Part shown: positions 1-6,354 of the stretch, piece after piece
How positions within the stretch are numbered: the first letter of the stretch is position 1
Layout: each line of letters opens with the position of its first letter
Assembly (NCBI GenBank): GCA_913062655.1
Contig: CAJXXO010000045.1
Location: 1-12,772 of the forward strand
Reading direction: 5' to 3'
Length of the DNA stretch: 12,772 nucleotides
DNA from: an uncultured Bacteroidota bacterium
GTDB lineage: Bacteria > Bacteroidota > Bacteroidia > Chitinophagales > S012-47
Made by a program: the position numbers and the translations under genes
The notes under the pieces: generated by a model
The model's input: the letters and a program-made list of their open reading frames with translations, nothing else
Databases searched by the model: none
Told to the model about the DNA's origin: nothing

Positions 1-1
1 C

Positions 2-502
2 GCAGTTAAGTTAATGCCAATCTTCAACTCTCTGATTCAGCAAGTGACCACGATTCGGCACAGCTCTTTTACGGTTTCAGCCGTTTTTGAGGAGCTCGAG
101 CTGCTGGAGCATAAGTACAAGGACTTCAGGGAGAAAATTCTGAAGGAATCGGATCGGATGCCTCTCGAATCGGAAATCAAGATTGAGAATGTGAGCTTTC
201 GCTATCCAAAGTCAGAAGATTATGCAGTTAAGAATATCAACTTGAAGATCGACAAGGGAAGTGCGATTGCTTTCGTCGGGGAATCGGGTGCCGGCAAGAC
301 CACTATGGTTGATATCATCCTGGGCTTATTAACTCCTGAAACCGGAAAAATATATGTAGACGGCACTGATATCGAGGACAACCTCAGAGGCTGGATGAAA
401 AATATCGGGTACATTCAGCAGTCCAACTACCTGATGGATGAGAAGATATTTCGGAATATCGCCTTCGGAATTCCTGACCAGGAGATCGATCAGGAGAAAC
501 TG
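2..502 (+). pseudogene. ABC transporter (flippase/exporter type), internal fragment fused to a thiolase tail
   Basis: The reading frame is already open at the left edge, so the Met at 14 is internal and the true start lies outside the window. The first ~45 residues resemble the end of an exporter transmembrane domain of the PglK/MsbA kind. The nucleotide-binding domain follows: a beta-strand entry (IKIENVSFRYP), Walker A (GESGAGKTT, bases about 278-304), and a Q-loop (GYIQQSNYLMDEKIFRNIAF). Such proteins use ATP to move lipid-linked sugars or lipids across the inner membrane. After IPDQEIDQEKLN the ABC sequence stops: the signature LSGGQ, Walker B and H-loop are absent, and the same frame continues as thiolase. 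As it stands it could not hydrolyse ATP. The ABC identity is firm. Whether the break is biological or an assembly error cannot be told from the sequence. Confidence 0.85.
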
Positions 503-670
503 AATGTATTTGGCGGTGCCGTATCCATCGGCCACCCGATCGGTTGCTCTGGTGCCCGTATCATCGTTACCCTTACTTCCGTACTGAAGCAACGTAGCGG
601 CAAGCTCGGCTTAGCCGGAATCTGCAATGGTGGTGGCGGTGCCTCTGCCATGGTGATCGAGATGGTATAA
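497..670 (+). pseudogene. Acetyl-CoA acetyltransferase (thiolase), C-terminal fragment
   Basis: The last ~57 codons of the chimeric frame are a thiolase C-terminus. The sequence NVFGGAVSIGHPIGCSGARI carries the GHP catalytic histidine motif, and GICNGGGGASA carries the catalytic cysteine loop near the C-terminus, where all thiolases have it. The full enzyme is about 390 residues and condenses or cleaves acetyl-CoA/acetoacetyl-CoA, so roughly the first 330 residues are missing, including the nucleophilic cysteine. The stop is TAA at 668-670, followed within 20 bases by a strong terminator, as expected for the natural end of a thiolase gene. The fragment is joined in frame to an ABC ATPase; EKLN would fit either parent, so the exact joint lies between about 494 and 506. 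Confidence 0.85.
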
Positions 671-686
671 ATGCCGAATCAATGGG

Positions 687-716
687 AAAGCCTCTTGCCT
701 CCGCAAGGGGCTTTTT
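687..716 (+). terminator. Rho-independent terminator after the thiolase tail
   Basis: A 12-base stem (AAAGCCTCTTGC against GCAAGGGGCTTT, one G-T wobble) closes a 4-base loop and runs into a T run. It sits 16 bases after the TAA at 668-670 and ends transcription before the next gene on the same strand. Confidence 0.85.
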
Positions 717-744
717 CATTTTAGCCGGTTTGGAAATAAATTGC

Positions 745-752
745 TCCCTTTG
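745..752 (+). promoter_or_regulatory. Possible -7 box for the 778 gene
   Basis: TCCCTTTG partly fits the Bacteroidota -7 consensus TAnnTTTG, 25 bases before the ATG and just after the terminator, where a promoter is expected. The nearest TTTG upstream (729-732) is too close for a -33 element, so the call is weak. Confidence 0.3.
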
Positions 753-777
753 CAAGTTGTAGTACAAAAGCTCACAC

Positions 778-1737
778 ATGCGTGCATGGATCATCGTACT
801 TTTTTGCAGCCTATCCGGTATCGGCTATGCACAATTAACCGATAGCAACCGAGCTATCCTGCGTATGTACGAAGACAAGATGGTGGAAATGGCGGACACT
901 ATGGTCAACTACGAGTTGGAAAAACCGCGCATCACCAATGCCTACTTAATGATTACCATGGTGAAAAATGCGCTGCAAATACCGGGCTCGTGGTACTATC
1001 CCTTTGATACCCTGCGAGGGGTGGCCATCACGTATCCGCCCGACAGTAGCTTCCGCACCTTCACCTGGGGGGTGCAGATGGGCAATAAACGCTATCGCCA
1101 TTTTGGTGCCATACAATACCCGCATGATGAAAAATTGATACTCACCCCGCTTATTGATGGATCCGACTTTATGCAACACAACCGGGAGGACACTATTGTA
1201 GACAACAACCACTGGTACGGGGCCATCTATTACAACATTATACAGCGTGATATGGACAGCACACGCTATTACTTTCTCTTTGGCCTGGACCAGAATGATC
1301 CGTTCAGCAACCGAAAGCTGATCGATGTGATGCATTTTGCCGGAGAACGACAGCCCATATTCGGTGCTCCCGTTTTTGAGTTTACGGTAGACACCACCGG
1401 CCTACCCTACCGTCAGCAGCGATTCTTTATCGAATATGGCGCACTTGGAGGAGCCGGCTTGAACTATGACAATACGTTAGAGCAAATCATTTACGACCAC
1501 TTGGTGCCGGCCAATCCCAAATCCAGAGGTGTGAAAAGCACCTACATACCAGACGGTACATACGAGGGTTTTGAATGGGAAGGAGACCGATGGTGCCATG
1601 TCGAGAAGGTGTTTCACTATGACATTGGCCACCCAGACAACCCGCCTATGCCCGAACCTATTGACTTTGAGCTGCAACGCAAAGCACAGGAAAAAGAGGT
1701 GGAAAAAAGGCAAAAAGAGAACGAGAAGAATGATTAA
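778..1737 (+). CDS. Exported protein of unknown function, Bacteroidota family
   Basis: 319 residues. The N-terminus has a classic Sec signal peptide (basic MRAW, hydrophobic core IIVLFCSLSGIG, cleavage probably after YAQ at about residue 19), so the mature protein is periplasmic or surface-facing. Landmarks are an aromatic-rich segment with YYFLFGLDQNDPFSNRK at 164-180, DHLVP at 240-244, and IPDGTYEGFEW at 257-267. From memory these resemble a conserved, uncharacterised family in Bacteroidota whose members share a 'G.D....SNRK.IDV' core and a closing 'G.Y.GFEW..W..V.KV' segment. The last ~20 residues are a highly charged Lys/Glu tail. It stands alone between the upstream terminator and a convergent neighbour whose stop codon it overlaps. 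I cannot assign a function, and no catalytic motif is evident. Confidence 0.8.
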   Translation: MRAWIIVLFCSLSGIGYAQLTDSNRAILRMYEDKMVEMADTMVNYELEKPRITNAYLMITMVKNALQIPGSWYYPFDTLRGVAITYPPDSSFRTFTWGVQMGNKRYRHFGAIQYPHDEKLILTPLIDGSDFMQHNREDTIVDNNHWYGAIYYNIIQRDMDSTRYYFLFGLDQNDPFSNRKLIDVMHFAGERQPIFGAPVFEFTVDTTGLPYRQQRFFIEYGALGGAGLNYDNTLEQIIYDHLVPANPKSRGVKSTYIPDGTYEGFEWEGDRWCHVEKVFHYDIGHPDNPPMPEPIDFELQRKAQEKEVEKRQKENEKND

Positions 1738-2999
1738 GTCCGCTGCTTCTTCTTCCTGGCAGCCGGGAACAGCACATTATTCAAGATCAGGCGATACCCC
1801 GGAGAATTGGGATGCAAGTTCAGGTCTGTTGGTGGGTCGCCAATGAAGTGGCGGTAATCTTCCGGGTCGTGGCCGCCATAGAAGGTCCACATGCCCTTGC
1901 CAAACTCTCCATGGATGTAACGTGCCTCGTTGAAAGGCTTCGACTCCCCCATAATCAACACATCACTCTTGAGGTACTGCTTGAGGAAAGCAGTGGTTTG
2001 GCCGTAAAAGCCTTTGATGGTACGGTAGTGGTTCTGTGTCAACATCGTAGGAATAGGATCCCACTTGGCAGAGAAATCGAACAAGGTGAAGAAATCTACA
2101 TCAGGACTTACGGAACGCTGCCGGGTATTGGTGGCGTCAATGGTGGAGTATTCGTACTCGTAGGGATTGCGGCTGATGATAAAGTCTTCAAAGGCAAACG
2201 TAGCGGAATAATCCAGCTTCTCCTGCGCTTGTGGGTCGGCTGGATCACCATCAAACATCGACTCGCAGATGTCTACATCCTCTGCGGCCAGGGCAATATC
2301 ATAGCTATCTGTGGCGGAGCACATGGCAAACAGGTAGCCGCCACCAATCACGAAATCGCGAATTTTCAATGCCACCGCGCGCTTGAGGTGTGATACTTTG
2401 TCGAAGCCCCACTTTTGGGCCATTTCCTCATTGCTACGCACCTCTTCCCGATACCACGCTTGGTTGCGCTGACTGGCGTAGAACTTGCCATACTGCCCGG
2501 TAAAATCCTCGTGGTGCAAGTGCAGCCAATCGTACTTAGCCAGGTCGTCACTCAGCACCTCATCGTCATACACCACATCGTAGGGTATCTCTGCATAGGT
2601 TAATACCAACGTTACCGCATCATCCCACGGCTGCTTGTTCTTAGGCGAATACACCGCAATCTTGGGTTCCTTCTCCAGCTTCACCATGTCCATATTGGCT
2701 TCCGGGTCGGCTATTTCCATCAATATATTGTTGTACTGACTTGTAGGTATGACCTCGTAAGAAACCCCTCGTATCACGCACTCCGACTCGAAGGCTTCGT
2801 TGTAGTCAAAGGCAAAGCTGCCACCCCGGTAGTTAAGTAGCCAATCCACCTCCACGCCTTTGGCGATCACCCAGTAGGCAATGCCATAGGATTTCAAGTG
2901 ATTGCTTTGGTCCTCATCCATTGGAATGAGAATGTGGGTGGCTTTAGCCGGTGAAAGGGCTAATCCAAGGCTGATAAATAGGAGTAAAAGCGTGCGCAT
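1734..2999 (-). CDS. Exported protein with class I glutaminase-like (ThuA/GATase1) fold, often labelled 'asparagine synthetase B'
   Basis: 421 residues, with a signal peptide (MRTLLLLFISLGLALSPAKA) probably cleaved near residue 20, so it acts outside the cytoplasm. A domain starting with a Rossmann-like strand (KIAVYSP, from 113) contains DWLHLHHEDFTG (157-168), a glycine-rich turn GGGYLFAMCSAT (219-230) that places Cys227 like the nucleophile elbow of class I glutamine amidotransferases, and a late GKGMWTFYGGHDPEDYRH segment like the GGHDP of ThuA-type proteins. From memory, close relatives in Bacteroidota carry the automatic name 'asparagine synthetase B', but I see neither the N-terminal Cys glutaminase nor the ATP-pyrophosphatase domain of AsnB, so that name is not supported. 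The substrate is unknown. The stop codon overlaps that of the convergent 778 gene. Confidence 0.8.
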   Translation of the reverse strand: MRTLLLLFISLGLALSPAKATHILIPMDEDQSNHLKSYGIAYWVIAKGVEVDWLLNYRGGSFAFDYNEAFESECVIRGVSYEVIPTSQYNNILMEIADPEANMDMVKLEKEPKIAVYSPKNKQPWDDAVTLVLTYAEIPYDVVYDDEVLSDDLAKYDWLHLHHEDFTGQYGKFYASQRNQAWYREEVRSNEEMAQKWGFDKVSHLKRAVALKIRDFVIGGGYLFAMCSATDSYDIALAAEDVDICESMFDGDPADPQAQEKLDYSATFAFEDFIISRNPYEYEYSTIDATNTRQRSVSPDVDFFTLFDFSAKWDPIPTMLTQNHYRTIKGFYGQTTAFLKQYLKSDVLIMGESKPFNEARYIHGEFGKGMWTFYGGHDPEDYRHFIGDPPTDLNLHPNSPGYRLILNNVLFPAARKKKQRT

Positions 3000-3029
3000 A
3001 GACTATCCGTGTTTTGCGGGGCTATAACG

Positions 3030-3037
3030 TAAAGGTA
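3030..3037 (-). promoter_or_regulatory. Possible -7 box for the 1734-2999 gene
   Basis: On the minus strand TACCTTTA fits TAnnTTTG at seven of eight positions and lies 30 bases before the ATG. A TTG at 3051-3053 is somewhat too close to serve as a good -33 element. Confidence 0.35.
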
Positions 3038-3085
3038 AGGGAAGAAATTTCAATGCTAGCCGATTGATTTTCTTGCCTTGTCAAC

Positions 3086-3115
3086 AAAAAAAGCGCCAGT
3101 TGTAGCTGACGCTTT
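3086..3115 (-). terminator. Rho-independent terminator after icd
   Basis: Read on the minus strand, AAAGCGTCAG pairs with CTGGCGCTTT (one G-T wobble) around a 6-base loop, then runs into seven T. It starts about 20 bases after the icd stop codon and separates icd from the exported-protein gene that follows on the same strand. Confidence 0.85.
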
Positions 3116-3135
3116 GAGCAGTTTGCCGATAGGGA

Positions 3136-4359
3136 TCAGCTCATGTTTTCAATTAGGGCCTCGCCAAATTCAGAACATTTAAGCAGGGTGGCCCCCTCCA
3201 TTTGTCGCTCGAAGTCGTAGGTTACACGCTTCTGTTCAATCGTTTTCTCCATGGCCCGGTTGATCAGGTCAGCCGCTTCCTGCCAACCGAGGAACTCCAG
3301 CATCATCACGCCCGAAAGAATCAATGAGGAAGGGTTCACCTTGTCCTGTCCGGCATACTTCGGAGCCGTACCGTGAGTCGCTTCAAAGATGGCATGCCCC
3401 GTCTGGTAGTTGATATTAGCTCCCGGAGCTATACCGATTCCCCCGACTGCGGCTGCCAGTGCATCGCTGATGTAGTCGCCATTCAGATTGAGTGTGGCAA
3501 TAACCGAATAATCTTCCGGCCGCAACAATATCTGCTGCAAGAAGGCATCGGCAATCACATCTTTAATGATGACCTGGTGCCCCTCTTTTTCCAATACTTG
3601 CCAGGGGCCGCCTTCATAATCGCTGGCACCATATTCCTTTTTCGCCAACTCATAGCCCCAGTCGCGAAACTTACCTTCGGTGAATTTCATAATGTTACCC
3701 TTGTGCACCAGGGTCACACTAGGCTGCCGGTGCTCAACAGCATAGTCGATAGCCGAACGGACCAGTCGCTCTGTACCTTCAATAGAAACCGGCTTAATGC
3801 CCAAAGAAGAGGTCTCTGGGAAACGGATTTTCTGAATCCCCATCTCGTTGATCAAAAAATCTTTCACCTTGTCAGCCTCTGGTGTGCCCGTTAGCCACTC
3901 GATGCCCGCATAGATGTCTTCCGTATTCTCGCGGAAGATGACCATGTTGACCTTGTTGGGTTCCTTAACGGGGCTGGGTACACCACGATACCATCGCACT
4001 GGCCGCACACAAGCGTAGAGGTCCAGTTTTTGACGCAGGGCTACATTGAGTGAGCGAATACCGCCACCCACGGGTGTGGTCAATGGCCCTTTAATGGCTA
4101 CCAGGTACTCTATAATCGTATCCAACGTATCCTGTGGCAGCCATTCTCCGGTCTGGTTGTAGGCCTTTTCACCGGCTAATACCTCTTTCCAAATGATTTT
4201 CTTCTGGCCTCCATAGGCTTTCTCCACCGCATTCTCCAGCACACGAGAAGCAGCGGCCCAAATATCTGGTCCAGTACCATCCCCTTCGATGAATGGAATA
4301 ATGGGTTGATCGGGGACTTGTAACTGGCCCTTAGTCAGGCTGATTTTTTCTCCTTGCAT
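3136..4359 (-). CDS. icd: Isocitrate dehydrogenase, NADP-dependent
   Basis: Oxidative decarboxylation of isocitrate to 2-oxoglutarate in the TCA cycle, cytoplasmic, normally a homodimer. The 407-residue product matches the E. coli-type enzyme (about 416 residues) end to end. Visible residues are the substrate loop RSLNVALRQ with Ser103 (the Ser113 phosphorylation site in E. coli), catalytic Tyr150 (DIYAGIEW) and Lys220 (VHKGNIMK), metal-binding Asp267 (IKDVIADAF) and Asp295/Asp299 (NGDYISD). Lys334-Tyr335 (GTAPKYAGQ) with Tyr381 and Arg385 (VTYDFERQM) are the residues that select NADP over NAD. The start is set at 4359 (MQGEKISL). The frame stays open 44 codons further upstream, but that stretch has no family similarity and covers the promoter. 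It has its own promoter and terminator. No kinase/phosphatase (aceK) is in the window, so phosphorylation of Ser103 is not implied. Confidence 0.97.
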   Translation of the reverse strand: MQGEKISLTKGQLQVPDQPIIPFIEGDGTGPDIWAAASRVLENAVEKAYGGQKKIIWKEVLAGEKAYNQTGEWLPQDTLDTIIEYLVAIKGPLTTPVGGGIRSLNVALRQKLDLYACVRPVRWYRGVPSPVKEPNKVNMVIFRENTEDIYAGIEWLTGTPEADKVKDFLINEMGIQKIRFPETSSLGIKPVSIEGTERLVRSAIDYAVEHRQPSVTLVHKGNIMKFTEGKFRDWGYELAKKEYGASDYEGGPWQVLEKEGHQVIIKDVIADAFLQQILLRPEDYSVIATLNLNGDYISDALAAAVGGIGIAPGANINYQTGHAIFEATHGTAPKYAGQDKVNPSSLILSGVMMLEFLGWQEAADLINRAMEKTIEQKRVTYDFERQMEGATLLKCSEFGEALIENMS

Positions 4360-4388
4360 AATTGTACCTGCATACTTTAATGAGGGTG

Positions 4389-4396
4389 CAAAATTA
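4389..4396 (-). promoter_or_regulatory. icd promoter, -7 box
   Basis: On the minus strand TAATTTTG is an exact match to TAnnTTTG and is followed by C, as is common in this phylum. It lies about 30 bases before the icd ATG at 4359, which supports the short start. The -33 region is T-rich but holds no clean TTTG. Confidence 0.6.
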
Positions 4397-4510
4397 CACA
4401 ATTCCAAGCCGGAAAAGACGATACAAGTCACTATGGAAAAGGAATGGGAGAGGCTACATCGTGGTAAAAACAAACATACCACCACATTCATGTATAATCG
4501 AAAATGATAT

Positions 4511-4550
4511 TTGTCTGACTGTCAGCACCTTGGTAATATTACTACACCAA
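4511..4550. promoter_or_regulatory. Two small palindromes in the divergent icd/4578 intergenic region
   Basis: CTGAC-T-GTCAG (4515-4525) and the perfect 10-base palindrome GTAATATTAC (4533-4542), the latter inside a weak TTGGT...ACCAA inverted repeat (4530-4534 with 4546-4550). They sit between the icd promoter and the start of the next gene, where an operator would be expected. No regulator is known from the sequence, and chance is possible. I see nothing else in the rest of the 4397-4577 gap. Confidence 0.25.
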
Positions 4551-4577
4551 AAGTCATCTGTACCTAAAACCTGACCT

Positions 4578-4829
4578 ATGCTATACCCCATCGTAAATCG
4601 CAAGAAGCTCCAGCGCGGGGCTCGCCCAGCCCCCTTCGTTTCGGCCATCATGGCTGTATTGCGTGTCTCCTCCTGTTGCGACAATTGGACCCAGGAGTTT
4701 ATTGTGGAATTGCTGCCAGAAGGCCGCTACCAGTTTGATTACCGTCAACTCCCATGCGGCAGCTATCGATTTGAATTGTTTGTAGACGGCTTTCACCTGA
4801 ATGAGCAGCAGATCGAGATCACCGCTTAG
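4578..4829 (+). CDS. Small protein of unknown function
   Basis: 83 residues, no signal peptide. The N-terminal third is basic (NRKKLQRGARP) and contains a Cys pair (SSCCDNW, about 31-37). The C-terminal half (EFIVELLPEGRYQFDYRQLPCGSYRFELFVDGF) has the alternating pattern of a short beta-sandwich, with an 'LP.G.Y.FEL.VDG' motif of the sort seen at the ends of Bacteroidota beta-rich proteins. That pattern is the main reason to prefer this frame over the overlapping minus-strand frames, which look unstructured. It ends 5 bases before the stop of the convergent 4835-5224 gene, a natural packing. The start is uncertain: the Met at residue 25 (MAVLRV) is an alternative. No function is proposed. Confidence 0.5.
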   Translation: MLYPIVNRKKLQRGARPAPFVSAIMAVLRVSSCCDNWTQEFIVELLPEGRYQFDYRQLPCGSYRFELFVDGFHLNEQQIEITA

Positions 4830-4834
4830 CCTGT

Positions 4835-5224
4835 TTATTCAACTCGTTTGAAATAATAGGTGCGCTGTACGATTCTATTCACCGCCTGATTGGCGTGCAA
4901 CACCGCATACTTTTCCCCTTTGTATTCAATCCTGTAATCCCACAGCCCGTAGTCAGAACCCTCTTGCTTGCGATAATCTACCTTATCGTAAGCCTTTACG
5001 GTTTTACGCAGTGTGCTGTACTTTTTCTTAACGGCAACGTTGCCCACCGGCTGGCCATTATTGACGACACAGATAAGCCTATACTCGGCTGTTATCGCAT
5101 CAAACAGCGCTGATGGCTCCATGGCTTCAATAGAATCTGCCAGTCGCTGGCAATTGCTACTATTTTGGGCGAAAACAGTCGAAGAGATGACGATCAGAAA
5201 TACAAGCAGTAAAGGTTTACGCAT
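4835..5224 (-). CDS. Small exported protein of unknown function
   Basis: 129 residues, with a strong Sec signal peptide (MRKPLLLVFLIVISSTVFAQ) ending in an AQ motif, so the mature protein of about 110 residues is periplasmic or secreted. The mature part begins with NSSNCQRLADSIEAMEPSALFDAI, likely a helix, and then turns into beta-rich, basic sequence (KKKYSTLRKTVKAYDKVDYRK, ...YRIEYKGEKYAVLHANQAV). Two cysteines (NCQR, LICVV) could form a disulfide. I recognise no family. It faces the small 4578 gene, with stop codons 5 bases apart and no visible terminator between. It diverges from ruvB, with about 100 bases of shared upstream sequence. Confidence 0.75.
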   Translation of the reverse strand: MRKPLLLVFLIVISSTVFAQNSSNCQRLADSIEAMEPSALFDAITAEYRLICVVNNGQPVGNVAVKKKYSTLRKTVKAYDKVDYRKQEGSDYGLWDYRIEYKGEKYAVLHANQAVNRIVQRTYYFKRVE

Positions 5225-5309
5225 GGTCTAAGGCCTCGATTGAAAGGTGAATCCACACTATCAACGTCTGATCTTGCAAAACGGTGTGCTCGCATCGTTA
5301 CCGAAAGCT

Positions 5310-5317
5310 TAATTTTA
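5310..5317 (+). promoter_or_regulatory. Possible ruvB -7 box, very close to the start codon
   Basis: TAATTTTA matches TAnnTTTG at seven of eight positions and ends 5 bases before the ruvB ATG. If used, transcription would begin at or next to the start codon. No clear -33 TTG is present about 20 bases upstream, so confidence is limited. Confidence 0.4.
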
Positions 5318-5322
5318 CAGGC

Positions 5323-6354
5323 ATGAATCCGCACCTCGATCCAGATGACCAGCATTTGTCTTCCACCGAACGGGAGATTGAGAAGGTATTGCGGCCACAG
5401 GCGATCGAGGAGTTTACGGGCCAGCCCCATCTGATAGAAAACCTGCGGATATTCATCGAAGCGGCCAAAAAACGAGGAGAAGCGCTGGATCATGTGCTGC
5501 TGCATGGCCCTCCCGGCTTGGGTAAGACCACTTTATCGCACATCATAGCCAATGAGCTGGAGGTAGGGTTAAAGATATCCAGCGGACCGGTATTGGAGAA
5601 GCCGGGCGACCTGGCCGGCTTGCTCACCAACCTGGAGGAAAACGATGTTCTTTTTATCGATGAGATTCACCGGCTGAGCACCGTGGTGGAAGAATATTTG
5701 TATTCGGCCATGGAAGACTTCAAGATCGACATCATGATCGATAGCGGGCCCAGTGCCCGGTCGGTGCAGATCAACCTGAATCCATTCACCTTGGTAGGCG
5801 CCACTACACGCTCCGGCTTGCTAACCGCCCCGCTGCGATCGCGCTTTAGTATCAATTTCCGGTTGGAGTACTACAATGTCCCCACCCTGCAAAATATTAT
5901 CAAACGATCGGCTGGCATCATCAATACTGAGATCACAGAAGATGGCGCCAATGAGATCGCTCGCAGAAGCCGGGGTACACCCCGTATTGCCAATGCCTTA
6001 CTCCGCAGGATTCGTGATTTTGCGCAAGTAAAGGGTGACGGTGTAGTGAATGAAGAGATCGCCAAATTTGGCTTACAGGCGCTCAATGTGGATGAGTATG
6101 GCCTGGACGACATGGACAACCGCATCTTGTCGGCCATTATTGAGAAATTCAGCGGTGGACCGGTCGGTATCACCACCATCGCCACGGCTGTGGGCGAAGA
6201 AGCCGGTACCATAGAAGAAGTGTATGAGCCGTTCCTGATCCAGGAGGGATTTTTACAACGCACGCCTCGTGGCCGTGAGACCACCCTGAAGGCTTATCAG
6301 CACTTAGGTGTTACCCCACCTAAAGGGGGCGATGTAGGACGGTTGTTTGATTAA
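5323..6354 (+). CDS. ruvB: Holliday junction branch migration DNA helicase RuvB
   Basis: 343 residues, normal length. RuvB is the hexameric AAA+ ring motor that, loaded by RuvA, pulls DNA through Holliday junctions during recombinational repair. Visible parts are the N-terminal LRPQAIEEFTGQ entry, Walker A GPPGLGKTT at 62-70 (Lys68), Walker B LFIDEIHRL with DEIH at 113-116, sensor 1 GATTRSGLL, the APLRSRF arginine finger (Arg172), and a C-terminal winged helix ending in the diagnostic TPRGRETTLKAYQHLG. The start is placed at the Met of MNPHLDPDD. An in-frame Met 13 codons earlier would add non-conserved sequence overlapping the promoter-like box. ruvA and ruvC are not nearby, so the gene stands alone. 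Its TAA overlaps the stop of the convergent YkuK-like gene. Confidence 0.97.
   Translation: MNPHLDPDDQHLSSTEREIEKVLRPQAIEEFTGQPHLIENLRIFIEAAKKRGEALDHVLLHGPPGLGKTTLSHIIANELEVGLKISSGPVLEKPGDLAGLLTNLEENDVLFIDEIHRLSTVVEEYLYSAMEDFKIDIMIDSGPSARSVQINLNPFTLVGATTRSGLLTAPLRSRFSINFRLEYYNVPTLQNIIKRSAGIINTEITEDGANEIARRSRGTPRIANALLRRIRDFAQVKGDGVVNEEIAKFGLQALNVDEYGLDDMDNRILSAIIEKFSGGPVGITTIATAVGEEAGTIEEVYEPFLIQEGFLQRTPRGRETTLKAYQHLGVTPPKGGDVGRLFD

Noticed and set aside
14..16. ATG as start of a 218-residue ABC-thiolase protein
   Set aside because: The frame is open to the left edge, and the residues before the Met (AVKL) continue the transmembrane domain, so this Met is internal.
1812..2393. Plus-strand open frame (193 codons) opposite the exported GATase1-like gene
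   Set aside because: It is antisense to a gene with a signal peptide and conserved motifs. Its own translation has no recognisable domain.
3373..3894. Long plus-strand open frame (173 codons) opposite icd
   Set aside because: It lies wholly inside the well-supported icd gene, has no family features, and arises from the codon pattern of the real strand.
4360..4491. 44-codon N-terminal extension of icd, hydrophobic enough to suggest a signal or targeting sequence
   Set aside because: Isocitrate dehydrogenase is cytoplasmic. The extension overlaps an exact TAnnTTTG box, and the shorter start matches the family length.
4534..4542. TAATATTAC, identical to the nicking nonanucleotide of geminivirus-type rolling-circle origins, within a weak TTGGT/ACCAA inverted repeat
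   Set aside because: There is no Rep gene, the stem is only 5 bases, and the setting is an ordinary chromosomal promoter region. A 9-base match by chance is the simplest explanation.
4454..4796. Two minus-strand open frames (76 and 71 codons) overlapping the 4578 gene
   Set aside because: Their translations look random in composition, and the plus-strand frame has a coherent beta-rich C-terminus and better packing with its neighbour. The choice is not certain.
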